Below, piece after piece: positions 1 to 8,154 of a stretch of DNA of 62,147 nt. Both the position numbers and the translations under genes were made by a program. How positions within the stretch are numbered: position 1 is the stretch's first letter; each line of letters begins with the position of its first letter. This DNA is from DLAJ01 sp023663615 (lineage in GTDB: Bacteria > Bacillota > Clostridia > Lachnospirales > Lachnospiraceae): positions 1 through 62,147 of the forward strand of contig JAMPHA010000012.1 in NCBI GenBank assembly GCA_023663615.1, read 5' to 3'. The notes beneath the pieces were generated by a model, which saw only the letters and a list, made by a program, of their open reading frames with translations, was not told the origin of the DNA and did no database searches.

Positions 1-57
1 AAGAGGCTCTCCTTCTATGGAATTAGTGCGAATTATTTTTTCCTTTCAAGACTGTTG

Positions 58-104
58 ATTCTGACAGTGCCGACCGACACGCTTCATTCTGACGGTGCCG
101 ACCG
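58..104. repeat. Two direct copies of a 19-bp sequence at 28-bp period
   Basis: Bases 58-76 and 86-104 read ATTCTGACRGTGCCGACCG with one difference. They lie downstream of the broken nucleotidyltransferase gene, outside any gene I can support. Bases 1-57 show nothing recognisable. The role is unknown. Confidence 0.6.
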
Positions 105-167
105 GCTTTGTCCTGTTGTCATCCTTTCGGGTTCATCTTGCCGTCACTTTCCGGCCTCATTCCGCTG

Positions 168-927
168 TCATCCGCCCTTTATCTGCTCCAGCATATCGCC
201 TGCATACCTCTGTGCCAGCGCATCGTCAAACTGCACGCGCTCTCCTGTCCGGTACGCCTCCAGCGCAGATTTAAGCAGTCCGGCATATTGCTCCGAAAGA
301 TTGGATAATCCCCACTCTCCGCCTTCTTTTTTGGACAAGATCAGGCGCTCTTTTTTGTATGCGAGTACCCGGCAAAGATTCAGCGTCATATAGACGGGCT
401 GCTTTGCAATTTCCTCCGCCGCGTTTTCTATGTCGGAAACAATACTGTCCCAATAGTACGCCCCGTCAACCTCGCCAAACACATTTCCGATCGCTTTTCC
501 GTAAAGCGTCCTGCCCCTGTGGGCAAGGATCGTAAAATGCGCCGCTAAATCCAGATCTGTCCCTTGCATTTTAGCAATATAATCCTCCGGCGACTTCCGA
601 TACCAATCCAGATGAGCCATGGAAAAATGAAGTTCAAACGGCGTCGGATAGACAAACGGATCGCAGACGCTTTCCCTCACCACACTAAGCTCGATTCCCT
701 TTTCGGGCGCCTGCGCATTCCATTTCACCACTCTGTCCATGAACTTTCGTTTTTTCTCATCGGAAATCTCCTGTTTGATTACAAAAATCAGATCAAGATC
801 GCTCGTTTTTGCCTGAAAACATCCCATTACGGCGGAACCGTGGAGATAAACGCCGACAAGCGCATCGCCCAATAATTCCTGCTTTCCCGAACCACGAGTT
901 CTAACAGTGCATGATATTCTTCCACCT
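168..927 (-). pseudogene. Nucleotidyltransferase (aminoglycoside adenylyltransferase-like), 1-bp frameshift near the N-terminus
   Basis: The product resembles single-protein nucleotidyltransferases with a C-terminal helical domain (AadA/DUF4111 type), which add AMP to small molecules. The intact 3' frame (from about 872) begins GDALVGVYLHGSAVMG and carries the polymerase-beta pattern G-S-x9-S-D-L-D. No ATG precedes it in frame. In another frame a good start exists: GTG at 927 behind GGGGAG, encoding MEEYHALLELVVRES, the kind of N-terminus this family has before the LLGD segment. The two frames join perfectly if one G is added on the coding strand (one C near 878 on the plus strand). I infer a one-base deletion or a sequencing error. 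A shortened product from TTG at 872 is possible but would lack the first helix. Confidence 0.75.
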
Positions 928-975
928 CGAAACGCTCCCCACCTATTTCCGCTTAAAAATGCGCTAAGGAAATCG

Positions 976-1797
976 CTATACCGGCTGTAATTCTCTCTCT
1001 TTCTCCAATTTTAATACCTGATCCAGCGTAAGCCCTGAATACCTTGCAATCTTTTCCATCGGCAAATCCCCGTCTTTTATCATCCGCATTGCCGAATCAA
1101 TTTTCCCCTGTTCTAAACCCTGTTCTAAACCCTGTTCTAAACCCTGTTCATATTTCTCCTGATAATGCATCTGTAAAGTCATATAATCAAGCCTCCATTT
1201 CTCATTCTTTCTGACCTCTTGTACTGCCTCGTCTAATTCTCTGGTGAAATCGTCTTCCGGTTCTTTCCCATCAATGAAATCAAGCAGCTTCTTCATTTCC
1301 GATGTAACATCATTCATTGAGCCTTTTGTATTCAAAATAATCTTCGTTGTGTCGTCGCCCAAGCCTAATTCCAAATTTTGGATACATCGGTTTTCAAAGG
1401 TATAGATATGCCTGCCTTCGCCAAACAAATCAAAGGTACACACAAAAATAACAAAACTACGTTTCAGGTCTTTATAATTGTCCCCTTTTTCCAAGATATT
1501 CAAATCGATCATTCCCTGATAGTACCTTGTTCTCTTGGGGAGGTTCCTGTTCGATGTGGTCTGCATCTCCACATTATACACAGTCCGGTTTCCATCCTCC
1601 ACATAAATATCCAGACGCACACTTTTTGCATCTGCCGAAATGTCTATTGTCTCTTGTGACCTAGGATATTCAATGTGGGATATATTTATATCAAGTATTC
1701 TCTCTAAAAACGGCTTGCAGAATTTAGGATTTCTCATGATGACACTGAACATGAAATCATCCTTTATTTGCAGTTCATCAAAGGCTTTTTCTACCAT
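976..1797 (-). CDS. Rpn-type PD-(D/E)XK nuclease family protein ('transposase-like')
   Basis: About 273 residues. The N-terminal half matches the PD-(D/E)XK nuclease family annotated as Rpn or PDDEXK_2 transposases: KDDFMFSVIM at the start, then VRLDIYVED...YNVEMQ, which supplies the D...ExQ catalytic core, then RTRYYQGMID. Family members nick DNA and promote RecA-independent recombination, and are usually orphan genes rather than parts of full insertion sequences. The C-terminal part has a helical tail with a repeated EQGL unit and a short helical segment (MEKIARYSGLTLDQV). ATG at 1797 is preferred over 1803 because GAGGG lies 7 bases upstream. No terminal inverted repeats were seen. Confidence 0.85.
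   Translation of the reverse strand: MVEKAFDELQIKDDFMFSVIMRNPKFCKPFLERILDINISHIEYPRSQETIDISADAKSVRLDIYVEDGNRTVYNVEMQTTSNRNLPKRTRYYQGMIDLNILEKGDNYKDLKRSFVIFVCTFDLFGEGRHIYTFENRCIQNLELGLGDDTTKIILNTKGSMNDVTSEMKKLLDFIDGKEPEDDFTRELDEAVQEVRKNEKWRLDYMTLQMHYQEKYEQGLEQGLEQGLEQGKIDSAMRMIKDGDLPMEKIARYSGLTLDQVLKLEKERELQPV
1106..1153 (-). repeat. 12-bp tandem repeat inside the Rpn gene (EQGL units)
   Basis: The plus strand reads CCCTGTTCTAAA three times (1106-1117, 1118-1129, 1130-1141), followed by a diverged fourth unit. It encodes EQGL repeats in the helical tail of the nuclease. The period is a multiple of three, so copy-number change keeps the frame. Confidence 0.9.
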
Positions 1798-1823
1798 AAG
1801 CATTCCCTCTTTTCTATAACTAC

Positions 1824-1852
1824 ATTATAATATGTGTTTATATCACTGGCAA
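1824..1852 (-). promoter_or_regulatory. Sigma-A promoter of the Rpn nuclease gene
   Basis: On the minus strand TTGCCA (1852-1847) is followed after 17 bases by TATAAT (1829-1824), about 27 bases before the start codon at 1797. Confidence 0.7.
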
Positions 1853-1943
1853 GGTGTGAATTTTACCAATGATTCCGAACAATATCTCTTCAGCCTATCA
1901 TCCTGAAAAGCACTCCACTTTTATTTTTCTTATTGTCATGAAT

Positions 1944-1989
1944 AAAAATACCAGATATAGCGTTTTTACGCCCTATATCTGGTATTTTT
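1944..1989. terminator. Bidirectional rho-independent terminator after tpiA
   Basis: A perfect 17-bp stem AAAAATACCAGATATAG (1944-1960) pairs with 1973-1989 around a 12-base loop. A/T tracts on both sides allow function in both directions. On the minus strand it follows tpiA and insulates the Rpn gene. Confidence 0.85.
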
Positions 1990-2043
1990 ATAGTGTATAT
2001 TGCTTCTTATCAATAATTCTTGACTATTCATTTGCGTAGCAAA

Positions 2044-2790
2044 TCAATAGTTCACAATCTTCCCAAAGTCTGCCTTTAAAGAAGCGCCGCCGACCAGTCC
2101 GCCGTCGATGTCCGGCTGTGCGAACAGCTCCGCCGCATTACCCGCATTCACGGAACCGCCGTACTGGATGCGGACCGCCTCTGCCGTCGCCGCGTCATAC
2201 ATTTCCGCTACACAGTCACGGATGCCCTTGCATACTTCCTGCGCCTGCTCCGTCGTCGCGGTCTTGCCCGTTCCGATCGCCCAGATCGGCTCATACGCAA
2301 TGACCATGCTCTTCACCTGATCTGCGGGAACACCGACGAGATCGGATTTGATCTGGAAACGGATCCAGTCCATCGTCACGCCCATCTCTCTCTGCTCCAA
2401 CGTCTCGCCGCAGCAAAGAATCGGTGTGAGTCCTGCCTCGAACGCTTTCTTTACTTTTTTATTTAAGAGTTCATCCGTCTCCTTAAAATAATCACGTCTC
2501 TCAGAGTGACCGATGATGACATACTTCACGCCCGCATCCACGAGCATCGCCGCCGAAATCTCGCCGGTGTACGCACCCTTCTCCTCAAAATACATGTTCT
2601 CCGCGCCGACCGCAACATTCGTTCCCTTTACTGCCTCTACGACAGGTACAATATCGACTGCCGGAACACAGTATACGACGTCAACCGTATCGGACTTTAC
2701 TAAATCCTTTAATTCTGCACACAGCGCAACTGCCTGACTCGGCGTCATGTTCATTTTCCAGTTGCCCGCTACAATCTTTCTTCTTGCCAT
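2044..2790 (-). CDS. tpiA: Triosephosphate isomerase
   Basis: 248 residues, the normal family length. It interconverts dihydroxyacetone phosphate and glyceraldehyde 3-phosphate in glycolysis, in the cytoplasm. Visible active-site elements are NWKMN (N10, K12), the electrophile His95 in IIGHSERR, the catalytic base Glu167 in AYEPIWAIGTG with the flexible lid after it, and the phosphate-binding YGGSV and GGLVGGASL loops. GAGGAG stands just upstream of the ATG. It is the last gene of the gapA-pgk-tpiA block. A 166-bp gap holding two hairpin repeats separates it from pgk, so it may be transcribed partly on its own. Confidence 0.98.
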   Translation of the reverse strand: MARRKIVAGNWKMNMTPSQAVALCAELKDLVKSDTVDVVYCVPAVDIVPVVEAVKGTNVAVGAENMYFEEKGAYTGEISAAMLVDAGVKYVIIGHSERRDYFKETDELLNKKVKKAFEAGLTPILCCGETLEQREMGVTMDWIRFQIKSDLVGVPADQVKSMVIAYEPIWAIGTGKTATTEQAQEVCKGIRDCVAEMYDAATAEAVRIQYGGSVNAGNAAELFAQPDIDGGLVGGASLKADFGKIVNY

Positions 2791-2852
2791 GATTTTTCTC
2801 CTCTTAAAAAACGTTTCCTTACTTCTGTCAGATTCTAATATGGAATTTCAAA

Positions 2853-2931
2853 CAATAGAATCACGCTTCGCAAAAATTCTATTGCCATGAACAATAAAAT
2901 TCACGCTTTGCGAAAATTCTATTACCATGAA
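2853..2931. repeat. Tandem pair of 40-bp hairpin repeats between pgk and tpiA
   Basis: Units at 2853-2891 and 2892-2931 share CAATARAAT...CACGCTT.GC.AAAATTCTATT.CCATGAA. Each unit folds through AATAGAA/TTCTATT (AATAAAA in the second). The CACGCTTCGC and GCGAAAATTC words recur in the dispersed hairpin family found elsewhere in the window. They may process or attenuate the pgk-tpiA transcript. Confidence 0.65.
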
Positions 2932-2960
2932 TAACATGTGCTATGCATAGCGCATGTTAT
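2930..2960 (-). terminator. Hairpin straddling the pgk stop codon
   Basis: ATAACATG pairs with CATGTTAT around an inner TGCTATGCATAGCG palindrome; the stem overlaps the pgk stop codon (2957-2959). The T-tract is weak, so it may slow or process RNA rather than fully terminate. Confidence 0.5.
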
Positions 2961-4180
2961 TTGTCATCCGCCGCCACAACGCCCGGAAGCTCTTTCCCCT
3001 CAAGGAACTCAAGGGATGCGCCGCCGCCTGTGGAAATATGGCTCATCTTGTCTGCAAATCCTAACTGGTTGACCGCCGCCGCAGAGTCGCCGCCGCCGAT
3101 GATCGTGGTCGCATCGGTCGCCGCCAAAGCCTTGGCAACCGCGATCGTGCCTTCCGCCAGCGTCGGATTCTCAAATACGCCCATCGGTCCGTTCCATACA
3201 ACGGTCTTCGCGCTCTTAACCGCATCCGCATACAGCTCCGCCGTCTTCGGTCCAATATCAAGACCCTCTTTATCTGCCGGAATCTTGTCCGCATCCACAT
3301 GGGATACCTCGATCGGTCCGTCAATCGGATCCGGGAACGCGTCTGCGATCGTCGTGTCAATCGGAAGCAGCAGCTTCTTGCCAAGCTTCTCCGCCTTCTC
3401 CATCATTTCCTTGCAGTAATCCAGTTTCTCATTATCAACCAGAGACTTGCCGATCTCATAGCCCTTTGCTTTTAAGAAGGTGAACGCCATACCGCCGCCG
3501 ATAATGAGCGTGTCGCATTTCTCCAGCAGGTTATTGATGACGTTCAGCTTATCCGCAACCTTCGCGCCGCCAAGGATCGCTACAAACGGTCTCACCGGAT
3601 TCTCTACTGCATTGCCAAGGAAATTGATCTCTTTCTGCATCAGATAACCGACTGCGCACTCGCCGCCCTTTGCACGGACCACATCCGTCACACCTGCGAC
3701 AGAAGCGTGCGCTCTGTGGGAAGAACCGAATGCATCACACACATATGCGTCGCACAGGTCCGCAAGCTCTTTGCTGAATGCCTCGCCGTTCTTCGTCTCC
3801 TCGGAGCCGCGGAAACGGGTATTCTGCAAAAGAACAACATCCCCTTCTTTCATAGCCGCTACCGCCGCGGTCGCATCCGCACCCGTTACATTGTAATCGG
3901 CAACAAAATTGACTTCCCTGCCAAGCTTCTCGGATAATCTCTTGGCAACCGGCGCTAAGGACTCGCCCTCGTTCGGTCCGTTCTTTACTTTTCCAAGATG
4001 GGAACACAGAATGACTTTCGCGCCGTCTCCGATCAATTTCTGGATCGTCGGCAGTGCTGCCACAATACGGGTCTCATCGGTAATCTCGCCGTTCTTTAAC
4101 GGAACGTTAAAATCGCATCTTACAAGTACGCGCTTTCCTGCCGCCTGAATATCATCTACGGATTTCTTATTTAATCCCAT
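2957..4180 (-). CDS. pgk: Phosphoglycerate kinase
   Basis: 407 residues. It transfers the acyl phosphate of 1,3-bisphosphoglycerate to ADP in glycolysis. The N-terminal substrate domain opens with KRVLVRCDFNVPL, followed by substrate-contact segments (LCSHLGK, AFGSSHRAHASV). The C-terminal nucleotide domain has KTVVWNGPMGVFE and TIIGGGDSAAAV. The start at 4180 (MGLNKKSV) is chosen because AGGAGG at 4187-4193 lies at normal spacing; an upstream in-frame extension would run into the repeat element before the gene. It lies between gapA and tpiA on the same strand. Confidence 0.98.
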   Translation of the reverse strand: MGLNKKSVDDIQAAGKRVLVRCDFNVPLKNGEITDETRIVAALPTIQKLIGDGAKVILCSHLGKVKNGPNEGESLAPVAKRLSEKLGREVNFVADYNVTGADATAAVAAMKEGDVVLLQNTRFRGSEETKNGEAFSKELADLCDAYVCDAFGSSHRAHASVAGVTDVVRAKGGECAVGYLMQKEINFLGNAVENPVRPFVAILGGAKVADKLNVINNLLEKCDTLIIGGGMAFTFLKAKGYEIGKSLVDNEKLDYCKEMMEKAEKLGKKLLLPIDTTIADAFPDPIDGPIEVSHVDADKIPADKEGLDIGPKTAELYADAVKSAKTVVWNGPMGVFENPTLAEGTIAVAKALAATDATTIIGGGDSAAAVNQLGFADKMSHISTGGGASLEFLEGKELPGVVAADDK

Positions 4181-4205
4181 GGTCTTTCCTCCTAAACATC
4201 TGTTA

Positions 4206-4282
4206 TAAAAAATCATGCTTCGCACGCTTTCCAAGAACTGCCGGGAGCAGTTCTTTTGAAGCTGCGAATTTTCTTGTCGTTA
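4206..4282. repeat. Dispersed composite hairpin element, copy A (gapA-pgk spacer)
   Basis: The plus strand reads ATCATGCTTCGCACGCTTTCC, then a GAACTGCC-GGGA-GCAGTTC hairpin, then GCTGCGAATTTTC. The same order of modules recurs at 11466-11537 and 46624-46677 (inverted) and at 57583-57660. It lies between the gapA terminator and the pgk ribosome binding site. Confidence 0.7.
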
Positions 4283-4285
4283 CAA

Positions 4286-4321
4286 AAGAAAGATCCGGTC
4301 CCTAAAGACCGGACCTTTCTT
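4286..4321 (-). terminator. Terminator between gapA and pgk
   Basis: AAGAAAGATCCGGTC (4286-4300) pairs with GACCGGACCTTTCTT (4307-4321) with one internal mismatch and a six-base loop; on the minus strand it ends in TTTCTTTT. It follows gapA and should reduce readthrough into pgk. Two further small hairpins (CTCTTCGAGAG and CGGATG-CACA-CATCCG) lie in 4329-4390. Confidence 0.7.
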
Positions 4322-4412
4322 AGGTCTGCTCTCTTCGAGAGCCGCATAACACTCCCGTAAGCACGTCTCAGCGGATGCACACATCCGGCTGTCAAATGCC
4401 GCGGTCCTTTTC

Positions 4413-5414
4413 TTATGCTAACTCTGCAAAATACTTAATGGTACGAACCATCTGGCTTGTGTAGGAATTCTCATTGTCATACCAGGAAACAACCTGTACC
4501 AGATTGTCCGCGCCAACCATCGTCTGCGTTGCATCAAAGATGGAACCGTAGGTGCTTCCTACAATATCGGAAGATACGATCTCGTCCTCGTTATAACCAA
4601 AGGACTCGGTTGCCGCTGCCTTCATCGCTGCGTTGATCTCCTCCTTCGTTACGGACTTCTCAACCGTTGCTACAAGAATCGTGGTAGAACCGGTCGGGGT
4701 CGGTACGCGCTGTGCGGAGCCGATCAGCTTGCCGTTCAGTTCCGGAATAACAAGGCCGATTGCCTTTGCTGCACCCGTGGAGTTCGGAACGATATTGACA
4801 GCGCCTGCGCGGGATCTTCTCAGATCGCCCTTTCTCTGAGGACCGTCAAGGATCATCTGATCTCCCGTGTATGCATGAATCGTGCTCATGATACCGGACT
4901 TGATGCCTGCAAGATCATTTAATGCCTTTGCCATCGGTGCAAGACAGTTCGTCGTGCAGGAAGCTGCGGAAATGATCGTGTCCGTCGGCTTTAAGGTCTT
5001 GTGGTTTACATTGTATACGATCGTCGGAAGATCATTACCTGCCGGAGCGGAAATGACAACCTTCTTCGCGCCTGCGTTGATGTGCGCCTGTGCCTTCTCC
5101 TTAGAGGTATAGAAACCGGAGCACTCCAGAACAACGTCTACGCCCAGCTCGCCCCACGGACAGTTGTTTGCATCCGGCTCTTTGTAAATCTTCAGCGTCT
5201 TACCGTCAACCGTGATGGAATCCTCGCCTGCCGATACCGTATCTGCCTTTGCGTACTTACCCTGAGAAGAGTCATACTTTAACAGATGCGCCAACATCTT
5301 CGGGGATGTCAGATCGTTGATCGCTACCACATCGTATCCCTCTGCGCCGAACATCTGTCTGAACGCAAGACGACCGATACGACCGAAACCATTGATTGCT
5401 ACTTTTACTGCCAT
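4413..5414 (-). CDS. gapA: Glyceraldehyde-3-phosphate dehydrogenase, type I
   Basis: 333 residues, normal length. It oxidises glyceraldehyde 3-phosphate with NAD+ and phosphate. It begins with the NAD-binding INGFGRIGRLAFRQ and contains the catalytic Cys153 in SAASCTTNCLAP; the C-terminal WYDNENSY motif is present. Start 5414 (MAVKVAINGF) has AGGAGGA at 5423-5429; longer in-frame extensions are not credible because the fold starts at residue 2. A promoter about 100 bases upstream and a terminator after the gene suggest a strong, mainly monocistronic transcript. Confidence 0.98.
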   Translation of the reverse strand: MAVKVAINGFGRIGRLAFRQMFGAEGYDVVAINDLTSPKMLAHLLKYDSSQGKYAKADTVSAGEDSITVDGKTLKIYKEPDANNCPWGELGVDVVLECSGFYTSKEKAQAHINAGAKKVVISAPAGNDLPTIVYNVNHKTLKPTDTIISAASCTTNCLAPMAKALNDLAGIKSGIMSTIHAYTGDQMILDGPQRKGDLRRSRAGAVNIVPNSTGAAKAIGLVIPELNGKLIGSAQRVPTPTGSTTILVATVEKSVTKEEINAAMKAAATESFGYNEDEIVSSDIVGSTYGSIFDATQTMVGADNLVQVVSWYDNENSYTSQMVRTIKYFAELA

Positions 5415-5510
5415 TTTAAGAATCCTCCTACATAAAAATTTTATATTATTTTGGCTTGTCCTGAAACGCACGATACGTCCAAGATTTACCAAAATTCCAT
5501 CAGCACGATT

Positions 5511-5539
5511 ATTGTAACCAATCTCCCGGCAAAATTCAA
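5511..5539 (-). promoter_or_regulatory. Promoter of gapA
   Basis: On the minus strand TTGAAT (5539-5534), a 17-base spacer and TACAAT (5516-5511). The leader to the ATG is about 90 bases. Confidence 0.65.
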
Positions 5540-5583
5540 GATATAAATTGAAAAATATTGATAAACTTTCTAAATTCCCGAAA

Positions 5584-5612
5584 TTGAAAAAAGGGGGAAT
5601 TTGTGGTATTTT
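5584..5612 (+). promoter_or_regulatory. Promoter of hisJ
   Basis: TTGAAA (5584-5589), 17 bases, TATTTT (5607-5612), followed by a short leader and AAGGAGG at 5636-5642. It is divergent from the gapA promoter. Confidence 0.55.
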
Positions 5613-5648
5613 ATCGATAGACATTATTTTCGATCAAGGAGGATACTC

Positions 5649-6467
5649 ATGCCTGTTTATGCCGACTGTCACTTACACTCTTCTCATTCCGGAGATTCCC
5701 GCGCTTCCATGGAGTCCATGATCGAGCGGGGCATCGCGCTCGGCTTAAAGCGGATGTGCTTTACCGAGCATATGGATATGGATTATCCGGACTCCGAAAA
5801 CGAATCCGGTGCCATTTTCTTAGTCAATACGGATTCTTACCTGTACGACCTCATCCGCTGCAAAGAACATTATGCGGACCGCATCGAACTTTTATTCGGC
5901 ATCGAGCTTGGTCTCCAGCCGCATTTATCAGCAAATAACGCCCGTTATGTTCACAGCTATGATTTTGATTTTGTCATCGGCTCCTCCCATGTGGTAAACG
6001 GGCGCGATCCCTATTACCCCTCTTACTATGAAGGGCGCACGGAAGCAGAAGCTTACCGCGAGTATTTTACGTCCATTCTGGATAATCTCAAAAAATATAC
6101 GAATTTCGACGTATACGGACACCTCGATTATGTGGTCCGCTACGGTCCGGACAAGGATAAGCACTATGCGTATGCGGACTACCGCGACGTCATTGACAGG
6201 ATACTTAAGACCCTTATCGAGAATGAAAAAGGAATCGAATTAAATACCGCCGGTTTCCGAAAAGGGCTTCATGCACCGAATCCCTGTGAAGAGATTCTGC
6301 GCCGCTACCGCGAACTCGGCGGCGAGATCGTCACGGTCGGTTCGGACGCCCATGCCCCCGAAGATGTCGGTTCCCATTTTAAGGAAGCCGCCGACATTCT
6401 GACATCCTGCGGCTTCCGCTACTACTGCGTCTATCAGAAACGCGTAGCGGAATTTCTGAAACTGTAA
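5649..6467 (+). CDS. hisJ: Histidinol-phosphatase, PHP family
   Basis: 272 residues. It dephosphorylates histidinol phosphate, the penultimate step of histidine synthesis. PHP-domain metal ligands are visible: DCHLHSSHSGD at residues 5-15, CFTEHMD near 41, GIELGLQ, IGSSH, DVYGHLDY and the terminal GSDAHAPEDVG. Start 5649 is fixed by AAGGAGG seven bases upstream. It is divergent from gapA and away from any his operon, so the role rests on family membership; other PHP phosphoesterases (K/HisK type) look similar. Confidence 0.88.
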   Translation: MPVYADCHLHSSHSGDSRASMESMIERGIALGLKRMCFTEHMDMDYPDSENESGAIFLVNTDSYLYDLIRCKEHYADRIELLFGIELGLQPHLSANNARYVHSYDFDFVIGSSHVVNGRDPYYPSYYEGRTEAEAYREYFTSILDNLKKYTNFDVYGHLDYVVRYGPDKDKHYAYADYRDVIDRILKTLIENEKGIELNTAGFRKGLHAPNPCEEILRRYRELGGEIVTVGSDAHAPEDVGSHFKEAADILTSCGFRYYCVYQKRVAEFLKL

Positions 6468-6589
6468 AAAATCAGGCTCCGCAGGCCGGAAATTCTCTGT
6501 CATGGAATACAGCGCCCTTTTCATGCTTTTCTATGTTCTTTCCTTCTTTTTTTCCTCATATATTATCCATAATATCACAGGACGCTTCT

Positions 6590-7936
6590 ATGAACAAAAT
6601 ACTTTTTAAGGGAACGTTGATCTTAACGCTGACCGGCTTCGCCACACGCGTTATCGGCTTTTTTTACCGCATCTTTTTATCGCGCGCCTTCGGCGCGGAG
6701 GGAATGGGAATTTACCAGCTTGTCTCGCCCGTGCTCGCGTTATCCTTCTCCATCTGCTGCGGCGGCATTCAGAGCGCGATCTCAAAATATGTCGCCGGAG
6801 AACCGACGTCGCACGACTACCGGCATTCTTTCCGTGTTCTTTTTACCGGACTTGCCCTTTCCGGCGGGCTGTCCGTGCTTTTTTCCGGTATCGTGATCCT
6901 AAACGCGCCGTTCATCGCCGCACGCCTTCTGTGCGAACCCCGCACGGAACCGCTGCTTCGCATCATTGCCGTCTCCATCCCGTTTGCCGCTATGCATTCC
7001 TGTATCAACGGCTATTATTACGGCATCAAAAACACAAAAATTCCCGCCATATCGCAGATCATCGAGCAGATCATCCGCGTGGGCACCGTATTTCTTCTTT
7101 ACCGCTACAGCCTTTCCCATCAGATGCAGCTAAGCCTTTCCTGTTCCGTTTTCGGAATGCTCGCGGGCGAAATTTGTTCCGCCCTGCTCACGGGTACGCT
7201 CGTCATGCTTCGTTTTGGCCGCCGCATCGGACACCCTGCGTCATCGTTTCAGGCGCTTTCGAATCTGCGGAAAAGCCCTGCCATTCACAAGATCCTGTCC
7301 CGCATCATCCGCATGGCCCTGCCGCTCTCTGCAAGCCGCGTCGTCGTCAACCTGTTATCCGGTATCGAGTCCGTCTATATCCCGCTGATGCTCGTAAAAT
7401 CCGGCTTGTCGGATACGCAGGCGCTTTCCGTCTACGGCGTTTTCACCGGCATGGCGCTGCCTTTCATCCTGTTTCCGTCCACGCTGACCAACTCGTTTTC
7501 CGTGCTCTTGCTGCCTCTCATCTCGGAAGCGCAGGAACGCGTCGATTACGGGACGATCCGCCGCGCTTTCCGGCGGACAGCCTCATGCAGCATCGCTTTC
7601 GGCGTGTTGTGCTGTATCCTGTTTCTTCTGACCGGGCGCTTTGCCGGAACTTTCTTTTTTCACAACGAACTCGCCGGCCGCTTTATTCTGACGCTGAGCT
7701 TTATCTGCCCGTTCCTCTACCTTTCGACGACCATGTCAAGTATCCTGCACGGTCTCGGTCACACCGGCTGTTCTTTTGTGATCAACACGACGGCGCTCTG
7801 CATCCGTCTTGCATTTGTCTTCTTCCTTGTTCCGCTTCACGGCATTGAGGCGTGTCTGTGGGGGCTGCTCGCAAGTCAGCTTTTTTGCGCCTGCGCTAAT
7901 TCGCTTACCATCCTGCACTACACAGAAAAGGGATGA
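6590..7936 (+). CDS. Polysaccharide/lipid flippase, SpoVB-like (MOP superfamily)
   Basis: 448 residues, highly hydrophobic, about 12-14 predicted membrane helices. The N-terminus (KGTLILTLTGFATRVIGF, then RIFLSRAFGAEGMGIYQL) is typical of the SpoVB/YtgP branch of MurJ-like flippases, which move lipid-linked precursors across the membrane; SpoVB proper acts in spore cortex synthesis. Start 6590 (MNKILF) is chosen because the segment before it is low-complexity; the upstream CAGGA is a weak ribosome binding site. It follows hisJ by 122 bases and its stop codon lies inside the terminator. Other genes of this family act in capsule or teichoic acid export, so the substrate is uncertain. Confidence 0.85.
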   Translation: MNKILFKGTLILTLTGFATRVIGFFYRIFLSRAFGAEGMGIYQLVSPVLALSFSICCGGIQSAISKYVAGEPTSHDYRHSFRVLFTGLALSGGLSVLFSGIVILNAPFIAARLLCEPRTEPLLRIIAVSIPFAAMHSCINGYYYGIKNTKIPAISQIIEQIIRVGTVFLLYRYSLSHQMQLSLSCSVFGMLAGEICSALLTGTLVMLRFGRRIGHPASSFQALSNLRKSPAIHKILSRIIRMALPLSASRVVVNLLSGIESVYIPLMLVKSGLSDTQALSVYGVFTGMALPFILFPSTLTNSFSVLLLPLISEAQERVDYGTIRRAFRRTASCSIAFGVLCCILFLLTGRFAGTFFFHNELAGRFILTLSFICPFLYLSTTMSSILHGLGHTGCSFVINTTALCIRLAFVFFLVPLHGIEACLWGLLASQLFCACANSLTILHYTEKG

Positions 7937-7963
7937 CATCCGCACCCGGATACCATCCCTTTT
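7926..7963 (+). terminator. Terminator overlapping the flippase stop codon
   Basis: AAAAGGGATG (7926-7935) pairs with CATCCCTTTT (7954-7963), with an inner ATCCG/CGGAT stem. It also ends in T residues on the minus strand and so can stop the convergent diguanylate cyclase transcript. Bases 7964-8154 show nothing further. Confidence 0.75.
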
Positions 7964-8154
7964 CCAACCCCCACACAAGCTATGCCTGCGGCAAAATGCG
8001 TGCTCTTCGCACCTTCCGCCGCCCTGATCATAACGGTTTCCCCCGACCGCCATGCACCCCTGTCACATATTGTCATACGCTATTGGTACCGTCTGCTTGT
8101 CAGATGATCTGTCGTCTTTTTGTCTGCCGCTCCGACACCGCCCGCCGCATCACG

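Noticed and set aside
976..1797. Complete insertion sequence
   Set aside because: The protein belongs to the Rpn group, but I see no terminal inverted repeats or target duplications; the flanking hairpin is the tpiA terminator.
6931..7848. Second plus-strand frame within the flippase gene
   Set aside because: Pro/His/Arg-rich shadow of the membrane-protein frame.
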